Counted from the first letter of the stretch, positions 1 to 10,172 are shown. The stretch is 64,000 nucleotides of DNA from Arthrobacter sp. CAU 1506 (GCF_005047635.1 NZ_SUKC01000011.1:99513-163512), one strand, 5' to 3'. The notes: generated by a model not told the origin, from the letters alone. Numbers and translations: made by a program.

Positions 1-1
1 G

Positions 2-250
2 CTCCGCAATGCCATGCTGCCGGTGACCACCACCATTGGCCTGCAACTGGGGCTGTTGGTCTCCGGCGCGGTGCTGACCGAGACGGTCTTCGCGTTCAGC
101 GGGATCGGCAGGTTCCTGCGCGACGCCATCTTCAATCTGGACTATCCGGTACTGCAGGGGTTCATTATTTTCATTGCCGTGATCTATTCACTGATTAATC
201 TGCTGGTGGACGTGTCCTACAGCGTCATCGACCCGAGGGTGCGTGTCTGA
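2..250 (+). CDS. Dipeptide/oligopeptide ABC transporter permease, DppB type (5' end outside window)
   Basis: Only the last 82 codons are present; the reading frame is open back to base 2, so the start lies upstream of the window. The visible part has two hydrophobic segments and the typical DppB/OppB C-terminus (GLLVSGAVLTETVFAFSGIG, then LINLLVDVSYSVIDPRVRV), in which the V-D-x-x-Y-x-x-x-D-P-R motif ends the protein. The product would be one of the two membrane subunits of a peptide importer. Its TGA shares one base with the ATG of the next permease (TGATG), so the two are translationally coupled. The substrate is inferred from the family and from the family 5 binding protein nearby. Confidence 0.93.
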   Translation, partial: LRNAMLPVTTTIGLQLGLLVSGAVLTETVFAFSGIGRFLRDAIFNLDYPVLQGFIIFIAVIYSLINLLVDVSYSVIDPRVRV

Positions 251-1197
251 TGAGCACAACTCTTCCTCCCCAGCCCGGCGGCGATACCGACGTCGCCGCA
301 CCCGTGCCCGTCGTCCGGGACACGGGCGGCACCAGCCTGTGGAAGGACGCCTTCCGCCGGCTGCGCAAGAACCCGCAAGCCATCGCCGGCGCCGTCATCG
401 TGGGGCTGTTCCTGCTGGTGGCGGTCCTGGCCCCGGTGCTGGCCCGTTACGGCGGCGAAGAGCTGCCCGGCCGCACCTACATTACGCCCACCCACATCCC
501 GGGCTTCGGTGTAGTGGAAGGCTTCCCGCTGGGGCTGGACCGCTTCGGCGGCGACCTGCTGAGCAAACTGATCTGGGGCGCGCAGGCGTCGCTGGTCATC
601 GGTGTCATGTCCACGGCCATCGGCCTGGCCGGCGGCATGCTCTTGGGCATCATCGCCGGCGGCATCGGCGGCAAGGTCGACAACGTGATCATGCGTGCCG
701 TGGACATCCTGCTCTCCGTGCCGAACCTGCTCCTGGCAGTGTCCATTGCGGCCATCCTGGGCCAGGGTGCCTTCGCCGTGATGATTGCCATCGGCGTGGC
801 GCAGGTGCCGATCTTCGCCCGGCTGCTGCGCTCATCGATGATTTCGCAGCGCAGCGCCGAATACATGCTGGCGGCGCAGACGCTGGGCCTCAGCCGCGGC
901 GCCATCATCATGAACCACCAGCTGCCCAACAGCCTGGGGCCGGTAATCGTCCAGGCCACGCTGACGCTGGCCACCGCGGTGATCGACGCCGCTGCCCTTT
1001 CCTTCCTGGGTTTGGGCGGCGGGCGGCCACAAACCGCTGAATGGGGCCGGATGCTCACCTACGCCCAGGCCGAACTCGGCATCGCACCGCAGCTGGCTTT
1101 CCTGCCCGGACTCTGCATCGCCATCACGGCGCTGGGCTTCACGCTGCTGGGCGAGTCGTTGCGCGAGGCACTGGATCCGAAAACGCGGTCCAAGTAA
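250..1197 (+). CDS. Dipeptide/oligopeptide ABC transporter permease, DppC type
   Basis: A 315-residue inner-membrane protein with the DppC/OppC layout: a cytoplasmic N-terminus rich in Pro and Gly, a first membrane helix near residues 48-70 preceded by FRRLRKNPQAIAGA, an extracytoplasmic loop, and about five more helices. The EAA loop that docks with the ATPase is visible around residues 208-230 (AAQTLGLSRGAIIMNHQLPN). The length is normal for the family. It partners the upstream permease, the fused ATPase at 1537-3375 and the lipoprotein at 3486-5162. The ATPase lies on the opposite strand and is convergent with this gene, so the importer is not a single operon. Confidence 0.95.
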   Translation: MSTTLPPQPGGDTDVAAPVPVVRDTGGTSLWKDAFRRLRKNPQAIAGAVIVGLFLLVAVLAPVLARYGGEELPGRTYITPTHIPGFGVVEGFPLGLDRFGGDLLSKLIWGAQASLVIGVMSTAIGLAGGMLLGIIAGGIGGKVDNVIMRAVDILLSVPNLLLAVSIAAILGQGAFAVMIAIGVAQVPIFARLLRSSMISQRSAEYMLAAQTLGLSRGAIIMNHQLPNSLGPVIVQATLTLATAVIDAAALSFLGLGGGRPQTAEWGRMLTYAQAELGIAPQLAFLPGLCIAITALGFTLLGESLREALDPKTRSK

Positions 1198-1238
1198 CCG
1201 GCACGGGGACAGCGCCGGCGCCGCGGCCCGCTAGGGAT

Positions 1239-1547
1239 TCAGCCAGGCAGCGCCGCCGGCGGCTTTCCTCCGTTGCGGCGCCGCTGGCGGGCCATATGCA
1301 ACATGGCTGCAAAGCCCGCGATAAAGAACAGTTCCAGCACCACCAGCAGCCAGACCGCGCCCCACTGGCCCTCGCCCGCGAAGATGATCGCGCCGAAAGC
1401 CACCAGCACCGTGCCGATCACCAGCACGAAGACGGCGAAACCGGTGGCGACGGCGGCGCTCCTCACACCGGTCCGGAAGCCAAAACCCTCCGGGCGGTGA
1501 TTTTCCGGCTCCGGGCTGGAACCGGGTCCGGCTGGCTTAGGAGGCAA
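1239..1547 (-). CDS. Small membrane protein of unknown function
   Basis: A possible 102-residue protein with a hydrophilic N-terminal third (Pro-rich, FRTGVRSAA) and two strongly hydrophobic segments, about residues 32-55 and 63-85, ending in a basic tail (MARQRRRNGGK). I do not recognise a family. The only upstream start is TTG at 1547, which overlaps the end of the fused ATPase gene by 11 bases; no well-spaced ribosome binding site is visible, so the start is uncertain. The position directly behind the transporter ATPase suggests co-transcription. Hydrophobic composition and good codon use argue for a real gene. Confidence 0.55.
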   Translation of the reverse strand: MPPKPAGPGSSPEPENHRPEGFGFRTGVRSAAVATGFAVFVLVIGTVLVAFGAIIFAGEGQWGAVWLLVVLELFFIAGFAAMLHMARQRRRNGGKPPAALPG

Positions 1548-3357
1548 TCTCCGGGTCCTCCACGTCGATGTCCAGTTCGTTGCTCGGGATGGAGGCCAGC
1601 AGCCGCCGGGTATACGGGTGCCGCGGATTGGTAAAGACTTCCTCCGAGCTGGCCGCCTCCACGAGTTCGCCGTCCTTCATCACGCAAACGTAGTCGGAGA
1701 TCAGGCGAACCACGGCCAGATCATGCGAGATGAAGAGATAGCTCAGCCCCAGTTCGGACTGCAGGTCACCGAGCAGTTTCAGGATCTGCGCTTGGACCAG
1801 CACGTCCAGGGCCGACACCGGCTCGTCGCAGACAATCAGGTCCGGCTTCAACGCCAACGCCCGGGCAATCGCAACGCGCTGGCGCTGTCCCCCGGAGAGC
1901 TCGGACGGGTAGCGGCGCAGCATGCTCTGCGGCAGGGCCACCTGGTCCATCAGTTCGCGGACCCGGGCGGAGCGTTCCCTGGCGTTGCCGCGCTTATAAG
2001 TGGACAGCGGCTCGTCCACGATCCGTTCAACCGTGAACATCGGGTTCAACGATGAATAGGGATCCTGGAACACCGGCTGCACCCGCTGCCGGAACTCCCG
2101 CAGTTGCGGCTTGGACAGGGTGGCCACGTCCATGCCGTCGAAGGTCATCGTGCCGCTGGTCGGTTCGATCAGCTTCAGGAGCATCCGTGCCGTGGTGGTC
2201 TTACCGGAGCCCGATTCGCCCACGATCGCGACCGTCTGTCCGCGTGGAACATCCAAGGTCACGTTCTTCGCCGCGTAGAAGTCCTCGGCCTGGCCGCGGA
2301 TCTTGTACACCTTCGTCAGGTCGCGCAACTCCACTATGTTGTCCACGGCCCGGGCTCCGGCGGCAGCGCCAGTGGCCAGTCCGGCGGACGAATCCGCGAC
2401 CGCTCCGGCACCGAGCCGATCGGCGGCGCGCATCCCGAGTGGAGCCGCCCCCGCCGAGGCCGCTCCGGCGTCGTGGTTCTGGAACACCTTCTCTGCGCGG
2501 TCAGGCCGCGACTCCGGGCCGGGGACAAACGCGCCCGGCAACAGGCGCACGGCCGCCACGCTGGGTGCCGCCCTGACCAACGACTGGGTGTACGGATGCT
2601 GCGGGTCCTCCAGCAGCTGCCGAGCCGGACCGGCCTCCACCACGGTGCCGCGGTGCATCACCACCAGCTCGGCGGCGCGTTCGGCGGCCAGCCCCAAATC
2701 ATGGGTAATCAGGAGCACGGCAGTGCCCAACTCCTGCGTCATCGAGTCGATCTGGTCCAGGATGGTGCGCTGCACGGTCACATCCAGGGCCGACGTCGGC
2801 TCATCGGCGATCAGCAGCCGCGGCCGGCAAGCCAGGCCGATGGCGATCAGGGCACGCTGGCGCATGCCGCCGGAGAACTCGTGCGGGTACTGTTTGGCGC
2901 GCTCCTTGGCGTTGGGCAGTCCCGCGGCTTCCAGCACCTCGATGACCTTACGGTCCACATCGCGCTTGGTCGCCATGCCATGCACCAGCAGCGTTTCGGC
3001 CACCTGCGAGCCGATCTTGGTAACCGGATTCAGGTTGGACATCGGATCCTGCGGAACCAGTCCGATCTGTCGGCCGCGGATGGCCCGCATCCGCTGCTCC
3101 GGCAGCCCCACCAGTTCCTGGCCGTCGAAGCGGATACTCCCGCCGGTCACTCGGCCGTTGCCGGGCAGCAAGCCAATCAAGGACATCGCCGTGGTGGACT
3201 TGCCGGAACCGGATTCGCCCACGATCGCCAGCGTCTGGCCCTGTTCCAAGCGCAACGACGCGCCCTCCACTGCTGCGACTTCGCCGTAGGTCGTGCGGAA
3301 CGTAACGGCCAGGTCCCTGACCTCGAGCAGCGCTGTGGCGTCGGCTTGTTCGATCAT
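1537..3357 (-). CDS. Fused dual ATP-binding protein of peptide ABC importer (DppD-DppF fusion)
   Basis: Two complete ABC domains in one chain of about 606-612 residues. Numbered from the longer start at 3375, domain 1 has Walker A GESGSGKS at 53-60, signature FSGGMRQR at 167-174 and Walker B LLIADEPT at 187-194. Domain 2 has Walker A GESGSGKT at 386-393, signature LSGGQRQR at 493-500 and Walker B LIVCDEPV at 513-520. An Ala/Gly-rich linker covers about 290-345. It would power the permeases at 2-1197. I prefer ATG 3357 (residue 7 of the longer reading) because AGGA lies 7 bases upstream of it, whereas ATG 3375 has no Shine-Dalgarno sequence. It is divergent from the binding-protein gene. Confidence 0.95.
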   Translation of the reverse strand: MIEQADATALLEVRDLAVTFRTTYGEVAAVEGASLRLEQGQTLAIVGESGSGKSTTAMSLIGLLPGNGRVTGGSIRFDGQELVGLPEQRMRAIRGRQIGLVPQDPMSNLNPVTKIGSQVAETLLVHGMATKRDVDRKVIEVLEAAGLPNAKERAKQYPHEFSGGMRQRALIAIGLACRPRLLIADEPTSALDVTVQRTILDQIDSMTQELGTAVLLITHDLGLAAERAAELVVMHRGTVVEAGPARQLLEDPQHPYTQSLVRAAPSVAAVRLLPGAFVPGPESRPDRAEKVFQNHDAGAASAGAAPLGMRAADRLGAGAVADSSAGLATGAAAGARAVDNIVELRDLTKVYKIRGQAEDFYAAKNVTLDVPRGQTVAIVGESGSGKTTTARMLLKLIEPTSGTMTFDGMDVATLSKPQLREFRQRVQPVFQDPYSSLNPMFTVERIVDEPLSTYKRGNARERSARVRELMDQVALPQSMLRRYPSELSGGQRQRVAIARALALKPDLIVCDEPVSALDVLVQAQILKLLGDLQSELGLSYLFISHDLAVVRLISDYVCVMKDGELVEAASSEEVFTNPRHPYTRRLLASIPSNELDIDVEDPEIAS

Positions 3358-3485
3358 GAGTCCATCCTGCCCCATTCGACGCCGGATGTGGCCTACCTCT
3401 CATCGGGAATTCGCCGCAGGGGGTGCGGGATCGGCGTCGATTAGACTGAAGGATCATTCCTGCCCGCCCCGAAGGAGCCCGAAGC

Positions 3486-5162
3486 GTGACACCACTTCCC
3501 GCGCGCCGCACCGTGCTGAAAGCCGGTGCCGCGGCAGCGGCTGTGTTGCTCGCCGGTTGCACTTCGGATCCCGGCCGGCCCGCGCCCTCAGCAACGACGG
3601 CCGCCCCGCCGACGGCATCGCCTGAGGACACCACCTTCACGATGGGCATCGCCGCCACTCCGGTAACCCTGGACCCCGCGCTGGCCCTGGACACCGAGTC
3701 GTACCGGGTGACCCGGCAAATGCTGGAGACCCTGATTGGCGTGGATCCGGCGACCGGCGTGCCGGCGCCTCGGCTGGCCGTCGAATGGAACGAGGTGAAT
3801 GACGGCCGCTCCTATCGCTTCCGGCTGCGCGAAGGTGTCACCTTCCACGACGGCACTCCATTCGACGCCGAAGCGGTCCACACCAACTTCGAACGCTGGT
3901 ACCACCTCCCGGAGGACTCCCAGCCGGTGGAAGGCGGACTGGCTTTCCGATCGGTCTTCGGCGCGCTGGCCTCCGACGAGGGCGAATCGCTCTACGAAAG
4001 CTGCGAGGTGGTGGGCCCGCTGGAGGTCCAGCTGAACCTGACGCGCCGGTTCACCGGGCTGGTGGCATCGCTGGCGATGCCGGCCTTCGCCATCGCTTCG
4101 CCCGCCGCGCTCAAGGCCGGCAAGGCCGACCGGTTGACGGAGGAACGCAACGGCAACAAGGTCTCCCGCTACGGACTGGCTCCGGTGGGCACCGGCCCCT
4201 TTGCCTTCGCCAACTGGGATCAGGACCGCGTGGCGCTCTCCGCCTACGACGGGTACTGGGGCGCGGCCGGCGACGTGCGCACCGTGGTGTTCAAGACGCT
4301 GCCGCATCCGTCCGCCCGGTTGCGCGCTCTGGCCGCCGGGGACATCGACGGCTACGACCTGGTCACCCCGGACACGTACGCGGACCTGGTCCGGGCCGGC
4401 ATGCAGGTCCTCCAGCGCGACCCGTTCTCGGTGGCGTACCTGGGTATGAACCAGGCTGCCGACGGGCTGAAAGACATTCGAATGCGCCAGGCCATCGCGC
4501 ACGCCGTCGACCGGAAGACGCTGATCGACAGTTTCTACCTGCAGGGCACCACCGAGGCCAAGCAATTCATCCCGCGCAGCCTGGGCGTGAACAACGAGAC
4601 CATCCCGTATTACGAGTACAACCCGGATCGTGCCCGCGAGCTGCTGGCAGCGGCAGGGTACGACGGCGGGGAACTCACCTTCTACTATCCGCTCGACGTG
4701 ACGCGGGCTTACCTGCCCACTCCCGAAAAGGTGTACGCGGAGCTGAGCCGCCAGCTCACCGCCGTCGGAATCAATATCAAGCCGATGCCGGTTCCGTGGG
4801 ACGAGGGCTATCTGGAAGCGGTCCAAGGCACTGACGACCATGCCCTGCACCTGGCCGGCATCAGCGGCAGCTACCGCGATCCCGACAACTTCGTGGGACC
4901 GCTTTTCGGCAGCAAAACGCCTGAATTCGGCTACGACAGCGCGCAGATCCGCAGCAAGATTGCCCGGGCGAAGACCTTGCCCGAGGGCGAAGACCGCGTG
5001 GACGCGTACCTCAGCATCAATGAGCAACTGGCCCGCGCCGTCCCGGCCGTGCCGCTGGCCTTCCCGATCTCGGCGCTGGCCATGGGCGCACGCGTGGAGA
5101 GTTACCCGGCCAGCCCGATGCTGGACGAGGTCTACAACCTGATTCAGCTGGGCCCGGCCTAA
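3486..5162 (+). CDS. Peptide ABC transporter substrate-binding lipoprotein (SBP family 5)
   Basis: A 558-residue extracytoplasmic binding protein. The N-terminus (ARRTVLKAGAAAAAVLLAGC) has a twin-arginine-like RR, a hydrophobic core and a lipobox LAGC with Cys25 as the lipidated residue. The mature protein has the family 5 features: VTLDPALALDTES near the start, RLREGVTFHDGTPFDAEAV, and a central region MRQAIAHAVDRKTLID. GTG at 3486 is chosen because AAGGAG is placed 10 bases upstream. It supplies substrate to the permeases at the window start. Exact ligand (di-, oligopeptide, opine or other) cannot be told from sequence. Confidence 0.95.
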   Translation: MTPLPARRTVLKAGAAAAAVLLAGCTSDPGRPAPSATTAAPPTASPEDTTFTMGIAATPVTLDPALALDTESYRVTRQMLETLIGVDPATGVPAPRLAVEWNEVNDGRSYRFRLREGVTFHDGTPFDAEAVHTNFERWYHLPEDSQPVEGGLAFRSVFGALASDEGESLYESCEVVGPLEVQLNLTRRFTGLVASLAMPAFAIASPAALKAGKADRLTEERNGNKVSRYGLAPVGTGPFAFANWDQDRVALSAYDGYWGAAGDVRTVVFKTLPHPSARLRALAAGDIDGYDLVTPDTYADLVRAGMQVLQRDPFSVAYLGMNQAADGLKDIRMRQAIAHAVDRKTLIDSFYLQGTTEAKQFIPRSLGVNNETIPYYEYNPDRARELLAAAGYDGGELTFYYPLDVTRAYLPTPEKVYAELSRQLTAVGINIKPMPVPWDEGYLEAVQGTDDHALHLAGISGSYRDPDNFVGPLFGSKTPEFGYDSAQIRSKIARAKTLPEGEDRVDAYLSINEQLARAVPAVPLAFPISALAMGARVESYPASPMLDEVYNLIQLGPA

Positions 5163-5282
5163 ACTGGCATCGGCTGCCGCCGCGGCAGTGTGTCACGCTG
5201 CATTACTACGAAACCCCCTGCTGCGTCTGTCTATTGGGTCACAACGGAGACGGCAAATTTTAGTCTCGCTGTGGCATAGCGC

Positions 5283-5288
5283 TAGGCT
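5283..5288 (+). promoter_or_regulatory. Candidate -10 element of mqo
   Basis: TAGGCT at 5283-5288 matches the TAGGCT/TAAGCT -10-like hexamers seen before several other genes in this window. It would place a transcription start near 5295 and a leader of about 30 bases before the mqo TTG. No good -35 hexamer is visible. Confidence 0.4.
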
Positions 5289-5324
5289 TCTCAATGCTGG
5301 CAAAGCTGCTATTGGAGATTGAAG

Positions 5325-6818
5325 TTGACTGCAAATACCCCCTCGGGATCATCCAACAACGTCGACGTCGCGCTGATTGGCGGCGGCATCATGAGCACCA
5401 CCCTCGGCTCCTTCATCAAGCAGCTGCAGCCGGACTGGAGCATCAGCCTGTTCGAGAACCTGGACGAGGTGGGCATGGAGGCCTCGGATCCCTGGAACAA
5501 CGCCGGCACCGGACACGCCGCGCTCTGCGAGCTGAACTACACCCCCGCCGCCGCTGACGGGTCCGTGGCGACCGCCAAGGCCGTGGGCATCAACGAGAAG
5601 TTCCACGTGTCGCGCCAGTTCTGGTCGCACATGATCCGCGAGGGCCACATCTCCTCGCCGAAGGAATTCGTCAACCCGCTGCCGCACATGAGCTTTGTCT
5701 GGGGCAACGACCACGCGGATTACCTCAAGCGCCGCTATGAAGCGCTGAAAAACGAACCGCTGTTTGAACAGATCGAGTTCACCGAAGACCACGCCACCAT
5801 TAACGAGTGGACCCCGCTGATCATGGGTGGCCGCGACGCACAGCAGCGTGTGGCAGCATCCCGCGTCACCGGCGGCACCGACGTGGACTTCGGCTCGCTG
5901 AGCCGCAAGCTGGCCGGCTACCTGACCGCCAACGGCGTCGAACTGAACTACGGCCACCGCGTGCTGGACGTCTCCCGCAATACGGACGGCCGCTGGACGC
6001 TGGACGTGAAGAACAATGGCACCGGCGAAAAGACCAAGGTCAACGCCCGCTTCGTGTTCATCGGCGCAGGCGGCGGCGCCCTGCACCTGCTGCAGCGCTC
6101 CGGCATCCCCGAGTCCAAGGGCTTCGGCGGCTTCCCGGTCTCCGGCCAGTTCCTGCGCTGCACCGACGAAACCGTCATTGCCGCCCACAACGCCAAGGTG
6201 TACGGGCAGGCTTCCGTGGGCGCACCGCCCATGTCCGTGCCGCACCTGGACACCCGCTTCGTCAACGGCAAGCGCTCCCTGCTCTTCGGCCCGTACGGCG
6301 GATTCTCGCCGAAGTTCCTCAAGACCGGATCGCTGCTGGACCTGCCGCTATCCGTCCGCCCGTCCAACCTGATCCCGATGCTGGCCGTCGCCAAGGACAA
6401 CTTTGGCCTGGTCAAGTACCTGGTCACCGAGGTGCTCAAGACCCGCGAAGGCAAGAACAAGGCCCTGCGTGCTTTCCACCCGGAGGTTGAAGGCGACCAG
6501 TGGGAACTGATCACCGCCGGCCAGCGCGTCCAGGTCATCAAGAAGGACCCGAAGAAGGGCGGCGCCCTGCAGTTCGGCACCGAGATGATCGCCTCCGCCG
6601 ACGGCAGCATTTCCGCCCTGCTGGGAGCCTCCCCCGGGGCGTCCACCGCGGCCCCGATCATGATCAGCCTGCTGGAACGCTGCTTCCCGCTGGAGTTCAA
6701 GGGCTGGGAGCCCAAGCTGAAGGAAATGATCCCCGGCTACGGCGCCAACCTGAACGAGAACCCGTCCCTGCTGGCCGAGATCACCGCCGATACCAACAAG
6801 GTGCTCGAACTGGCCTGA
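5325..6818 (+). CDS. mqo: Malate:quinone oxidoreductase
   Basis: A 497-residue FAD enzyme that oxidises malate to oxaloacetate and passes electrons to the quinone pool; a peripheral membrane enzyme of the TCA cycle in actinobacteria. The N-terminal dinucleotide-binding motif [16 protein letters not shown] is followed by the Mqo-specific stretch [20 protein letters not shown] and [11 protein letters not shown]. Length is typical. Two in-frame TTG codons lie close together, at 5319 and 5325; GGAG at 5314-5317 gives a spacing of 7 only for TTG 5325, so that start is preferred. The gene stands alone between the peptide transporter and the RND pump. Confidence 0.96.
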   Translation: MTANTPSGSSNNVDVALIGGGIMSTTLGSFIKQLQPDWSISLFENLDEVGMEASDPWNNAGTGHAALCELNYTPAAADGSVATAKAVGINEKFHVSRQFWSHMIREGHISSPKEFVNPLPHMSFVWGNDHADYLKRRYEALKNEPLFEQIEFTEDHATINEWTPLIMGGRDAQQRVAASRVTGGTDVDFGSLSRKLAGYLTANGVELNYGHRVLDVSRNTDGRWTLDVKNNGTGEKTKVNARFVFIGAGGGALHLLQRSGIPESKGFGGFPVSGQFLRCTDETVIAAHNAKVYGQASVGAPPMSVPHLDTRFVNGKRSLLFGPYGGFSPKFLKTGSLLDLPLSVRPSNLIPMLAVAKDNFGLVKYLVTEVLKTREGKNKALRAFHPEVEGDQWELITAGQRVQVIKKDPKKGGALQFGTEMIASADGSISALLGASPGASTAAPIMISLLERCFPLEFKGWEPKLKEMIPGYGANLNENPSLLAEITADTNKVLELA

Positions 6819-6853
6819 CAGCGGTCCGTTTCAGCGGTCCAGCCCTGACAAAC

Positions 6854-6866
6854 TAAGCTTCAACCC
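6854..6866 (+). promoter_or_regulatory. Candidate leaderless promoter of the RND gene
   Basis: TAAGCT at 6854-6859 is followed by exactly 7 bases and then the ATG at 6867. No Shine-Dalgarno sequence precedes the ATG. The spacing puts the transcription start at or next to the start codon, as in leaderless actinobacterial mRNAs. The same arrangement recurs at 20343 and 56256. Confidence 0.45.
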
Positions 6867-9800
6867 ATGCACAAGCTGGCAACGCTGTCCCTGGCTAACC
6901 GGGCGCTGATCGCGCTGATTACGGTCTTCGTGGCCGTTTTCGGCGTGATCACCATGGGATCGCTGAAACAGGAGCTGATCCCTTCGCTGGAGTTTCCGCG
7001 GGTCACCGTGGTCAGCTCCATGCCCGGCGCGTCCCCGGAAGTAGTGGACAAGCAGGTCAGCGAACCGTTGGAGCGTACGCTCACCGCCGTGGAGGGCCTC
7101 GAATCGTCCTCGGCGGTGTCGCGCACCGGGTTCTCCACCGTGAACCTCACGTTCGTCTACGGCACCAACCTGGACCGCGCACGCAGCCAGGTGGACCGCG
7201 CCATTTCCAACGTCCGCCAGCAGCTGCCCGACGACGTTGCGCCGCTGTCCCTCGCGGGCAGCATCGATGATATCCCGATCGTCTTCATGGCGGTCTCATC
7301 CGACGTCGACTTGAGCGAGCTGAGCACCGAGCTGAACCGGCTCACCGTGCCCCGGCTGCAGAACATCGCCGGCGTCCGCGGCGCCGAAGTCTCCGGCGGC
7401 CCCGGCCGGCACATCGCCATCCTGCCCGACGAGGATGCCATGGCCGAGGCCGGCGTCGGGGTATCCGCCCTGGTGGACAGTCTGGCCAGTAGCGGCGGGC
7501 TGGTTCCTGCCGGGGCGGTGCAGCAGGACGGCCAGAGCCTCTCGGTGCAGATCGGCAGTCCGTTGGACAGCCTGAAGGCCATCGAGAACCTGCCGCTCTC
7601 CCCCGCTGACACAACGACGGCGGAGCAGCCCACCGATACTTCCTCGCCAGGGGCGGCGGGGCAGGCACCGGGACAGTTCCCGGGCCGGGGCCAGCCCGCT
7701 CCGCCGGGCGGCTCGGCGGACCAGGGCCAGGTTCCGGTCCCGGACACCGTGCCGGGACAGTCACAGCCCGGCCAGCAGCCGGAGGCCGCGTCGGCAGATC
7801 CCGCCACCATTGGGGATGTGGCCAAAGTTTCCATTGCGGACGACGAGCGGACCTCGATCACGCGAACCAACGGAGAGCTGACGCTGGCGCTGGCCGTCAC
7901 GAAGACTCCGGACGGCGACACGGTGGCCATCTCGCACGCCGTCAAGGAGATGGTGCCGGAGCTGGAGGCCGAACTGGGCAACGGCGCCCAGATCACCACC
8001 GTGTTTGACCAGGCCCCGTTCATTGAAAAGTCCATCAAGGACCTCACCACCGAGGGACTGCTGGGGCTGGGCTTCGCGGTGTTGATCATCCTGGTCTTCC
8101 TACTGTCCGTGCGCGCCACGCTGATCACCGCGATTTCCATCCCGCTGTCATTGCTGGCCACCTTCATCGGCCTGAACGCGCTCGGCTACTCGCTGAACAT
8201 CCTCACCCTGGGCGCGCTGACCATCGCGATCGGCCGCGTGGTGGACGACTCGATCGTGGTGGTCGAGAACATCCGGCGGCATCTGAACTACGGCGAGGCC
8301 AAGCGCGACGCCATCATGGCGGCGGTGCGCGAAGTCGCCGGCGCGATCACCGCGTCCACGCTGACTACCGTGGCGGTCTTCCTGCCGATCGCGTTCGTCG
8401 GCGATCTGGCCGGTGAGCTGTTCCGGCCCTTCGCCGTCACCACGGCACTGGCGTTGCTCGCCTCGCTGGCGGTGTCGCTGACGATTGTGCCGGTGCTGGC
8501 GTACTGGTTTGTGAAGTCGCCGCAGCCGCAGTCACGCCCGGACGCGCTGGCGGTCCGCGAAGCGGCGTCGGAGAAAGAACGGCGCTCCCTGCTGCAGCGC
8601 GGCTATCTGCCGGTGCTCGCCGGCACCCAGCGGCACCCGGTAGTGACCACCGTGGCCGCCCTGCTGGTCCTGGCCGGCACCGCCGCGATGGTCCCGCTGA
8701 TGCAGACCAACCTGCTGGGCGACAGCGGCCAGAACAGCTTCAGCCTTCGGATGCAGATGCCGGCCGGGAGCAGTCTGGAATCCACCGACGAGGCATCGGT
8801 TCCCGTCGAGGAACTGCTGGCCGGCATGGACGGCATTCAGGACGTCCAGGTCACCATGGGCAATGCCGGCGGCGGCGTCGGCACGTTCCTGTCCGCGGGC
8901 GCCTCGGTGGCCCAGTACACCGTCATCACGGAGGAAGGCATCGACCAGGCGGCGTTGCGCGACAAGGTGCGCGCCGCCGTCGAGGATCTGCCCGGTGACG
9001 CGACGTTCACGCTGGGCACGCAGGGCGGCGGTTTCGGCACCTCCAGCACCGTGGATGTGGAGATCTCCGCCAGCGAGCCGGAGCAGTTGCAGGATGTTTC
9101 CGACCGGCTGGTGGACCGGCTGCGGGACCTGCCGGGAGCCGCGGAGGCATCCAGCAACCTGTCGGCCGCCGAACCCGTGGTGCAGGTGTCCGTGGACCGC
9201 GCCAAGGCCGTGGCTGCCGGCCTGGACGAGGAACAGGTCGCGGGCCTGCTGGCGTCAACGCTCAGCCCGCTGCCCGGCGGCACGGTGCGGATCGGCACCA
9301 CCGACTTCCCCGTGCTCATCGGCGAGGGCAGCGACTTCTCCAGCGTCGACGAGCTGCGCGACGTCGAACTGCCGACCGCCGCCGGGCCGCTCCCGCTGAC
9401 CGATCTGGCCACGGTGAAAGAAACCGACGTGCCGACGTCGATCAGCGCCAGCGGCGGCGAACGCACCGCCGTCGTCTCCGTCACCCCGGAGGGGGACAAC
9501 CTGGGTGCGCTCAGCGGCGAGGTGGCGGCGGTCCTGGACGGCACCGAGTTGCCGGCGGGCGTCACCGCGAGCCTGGGCGGCGCGGCCACCCAGCAGGCCG
9601 AATCCTTCACGCAGCTGGGCTGGGCGCTGCTGGCCGCCGTCGCCATTGTCTACGTGATCATGGTGGCGACCTTCAAATCCTTGGTGCAGCCGCTGATCCT
9701 GCTGGTCTCCATTCCGTTCGCGGCCACCGGAGCCATCGGGCTGCTGGTCCTCACGCAGATTCCGCTGGGGCTGCCGTCGCTGATCGGCATGCTGATGCTG

Positions 9801-10172
9801 GTGGGCATCGTGGTGACGAACGCGATTGTGCTGATCGACCTGATCAACCAGTACCGGCGTCCGCATGACGGGCAGCCCGGCATGAACGTGGCGGATGCCA
9901 TTACACACGGCGCGCGGCGCCGCCTGCGGCCCATCCTGATGACCGCGCTGGCCACCATCTTTGCGCTCACGCCCATGGCGCTGGGACTGACCGGCGAGGG
10001 CGGCTTCATTTCGCAGCCGCTGGCCGTGGTGGTGATCGGCGGCCTGGTTTCCTCCACCGCGTTGACGCTGGTGCTGGTGCCGGTGCTGTACCGGTTGGTG
10101 GAGGGACGGCACGAGCGCCGGGAGATCAAGCGCAATACACTCGAGGCAGAGCTGGTCCCGGCCGGGCGCTGA
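6867..10172 (+). CDS. RND-family efflux transporter (AcrB/HAE-like) permease
   Basis: A 1101-residue inner-membrane protein with RND duplicated topology: TM1 near residues 10-32, a large outer loop, a cluster of helices near 390-560, a second TM and loop from about 590, and a terminal helix cluster near 925-1085. The proton-relay TM4 motif GRVVDDSIVVVENIRRH is present with both Asp residues. Residues 245-311 of the first outer loop form an insertion very rich in Pro, Gly and Gln. No membrane-fusion protein or outer-membrane partner is adjacent, as expected in a Gram-positive host. A leaderless promoter candidate precedes it; the FUSC gene follows 37 bases behind and is probably co-transcribed. 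Confidence 0.93.
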   Translation: MHKLATLSLANRALIALITVFVAVFGVITMGSLKQELIPSLEFPRVTVVSSMPGASPEVVDKQVSEPLERTLTAVEGLESSSAVSRTGFSTVNLTFVYGTNLDRARSQVDRAISNVRQQLPDDVAPLSLAGSIDDIPIVFMAVSSDVDLSELSTELNRLTVPRLQNIAGVRGAEVSGGPGRHIAILPDEDAMAEAGVGVSALVDSLASSGGLVPAGAVQQDGQSLSVQIGSPLDSLKAIENLPLSPADTTTAEQPTDTSSPGAAGQAPGQFPGRGQPAPPGGSADQGQVPVPDTVPGQSQPGQQPEAASADPATIGDVAKVSIADDERTSITRTNGELTLALAVTKTPDGDTVAISHAVKEMVPELEAELGNGAQITTVFDQAPFIEKSIKDLTTEGLLGLGFAVLIILVFLLSVRATLITAISIPLSLLATFIGLNALGYSLNILTLGALTIAIGRVVDDSIVVVENIRRHLNYGEAKRDAIMAAVREVAGAITASTLTTVAVFLPIAFVGDLAGELFRPFAVTTALALLASLAVSLTIVPVLAYWFVKSPQPQSRPDALAVREAASEKERRSLLQRGYLPVLAGTQRHPVVTTVAALLVLAGTAAMVPLMQTNLLGDSGQNSFSLRMQMPAGSSLESTDEASVPVEELLAGMDGIQDVQVTMGNAGGGVGTFLSAGASVAQYTVITEEGIDQAALRDKVRAAVEDLPGDATFTLGTQGGGFGTSSTVDVEISASEPEQLQDVSDRLVDRLRDLPGAAEASSNLSAAEPVVQVSVDRAKAVAAGLDEEQVAGLLASTLSPLPGGTVRIGTTDFPVLIGEGSDFSSVDELRDVELPTAAGPLPLTDLATVKETDVPTSISASGGERTAVVSVTPEGDNLGALSGEVAAVLDGTELPAGVTASLGGAATQQAESFTQLGWALLAAVAIVYVIMVATFKSLVQPLILLVSIPFAATGAIGLLVLTQIPLGLPSLIGMLMLVGIVVTNAIVLIDLINQYRRPHDGQPGMNVADAITHGARRRLRPILMTALATIFALTPMALGLTGEGGFISQPLAVVVIGGLVSSTALTLVLVPVLYRLVEGRHERREIKRNTLEAELVPAGR

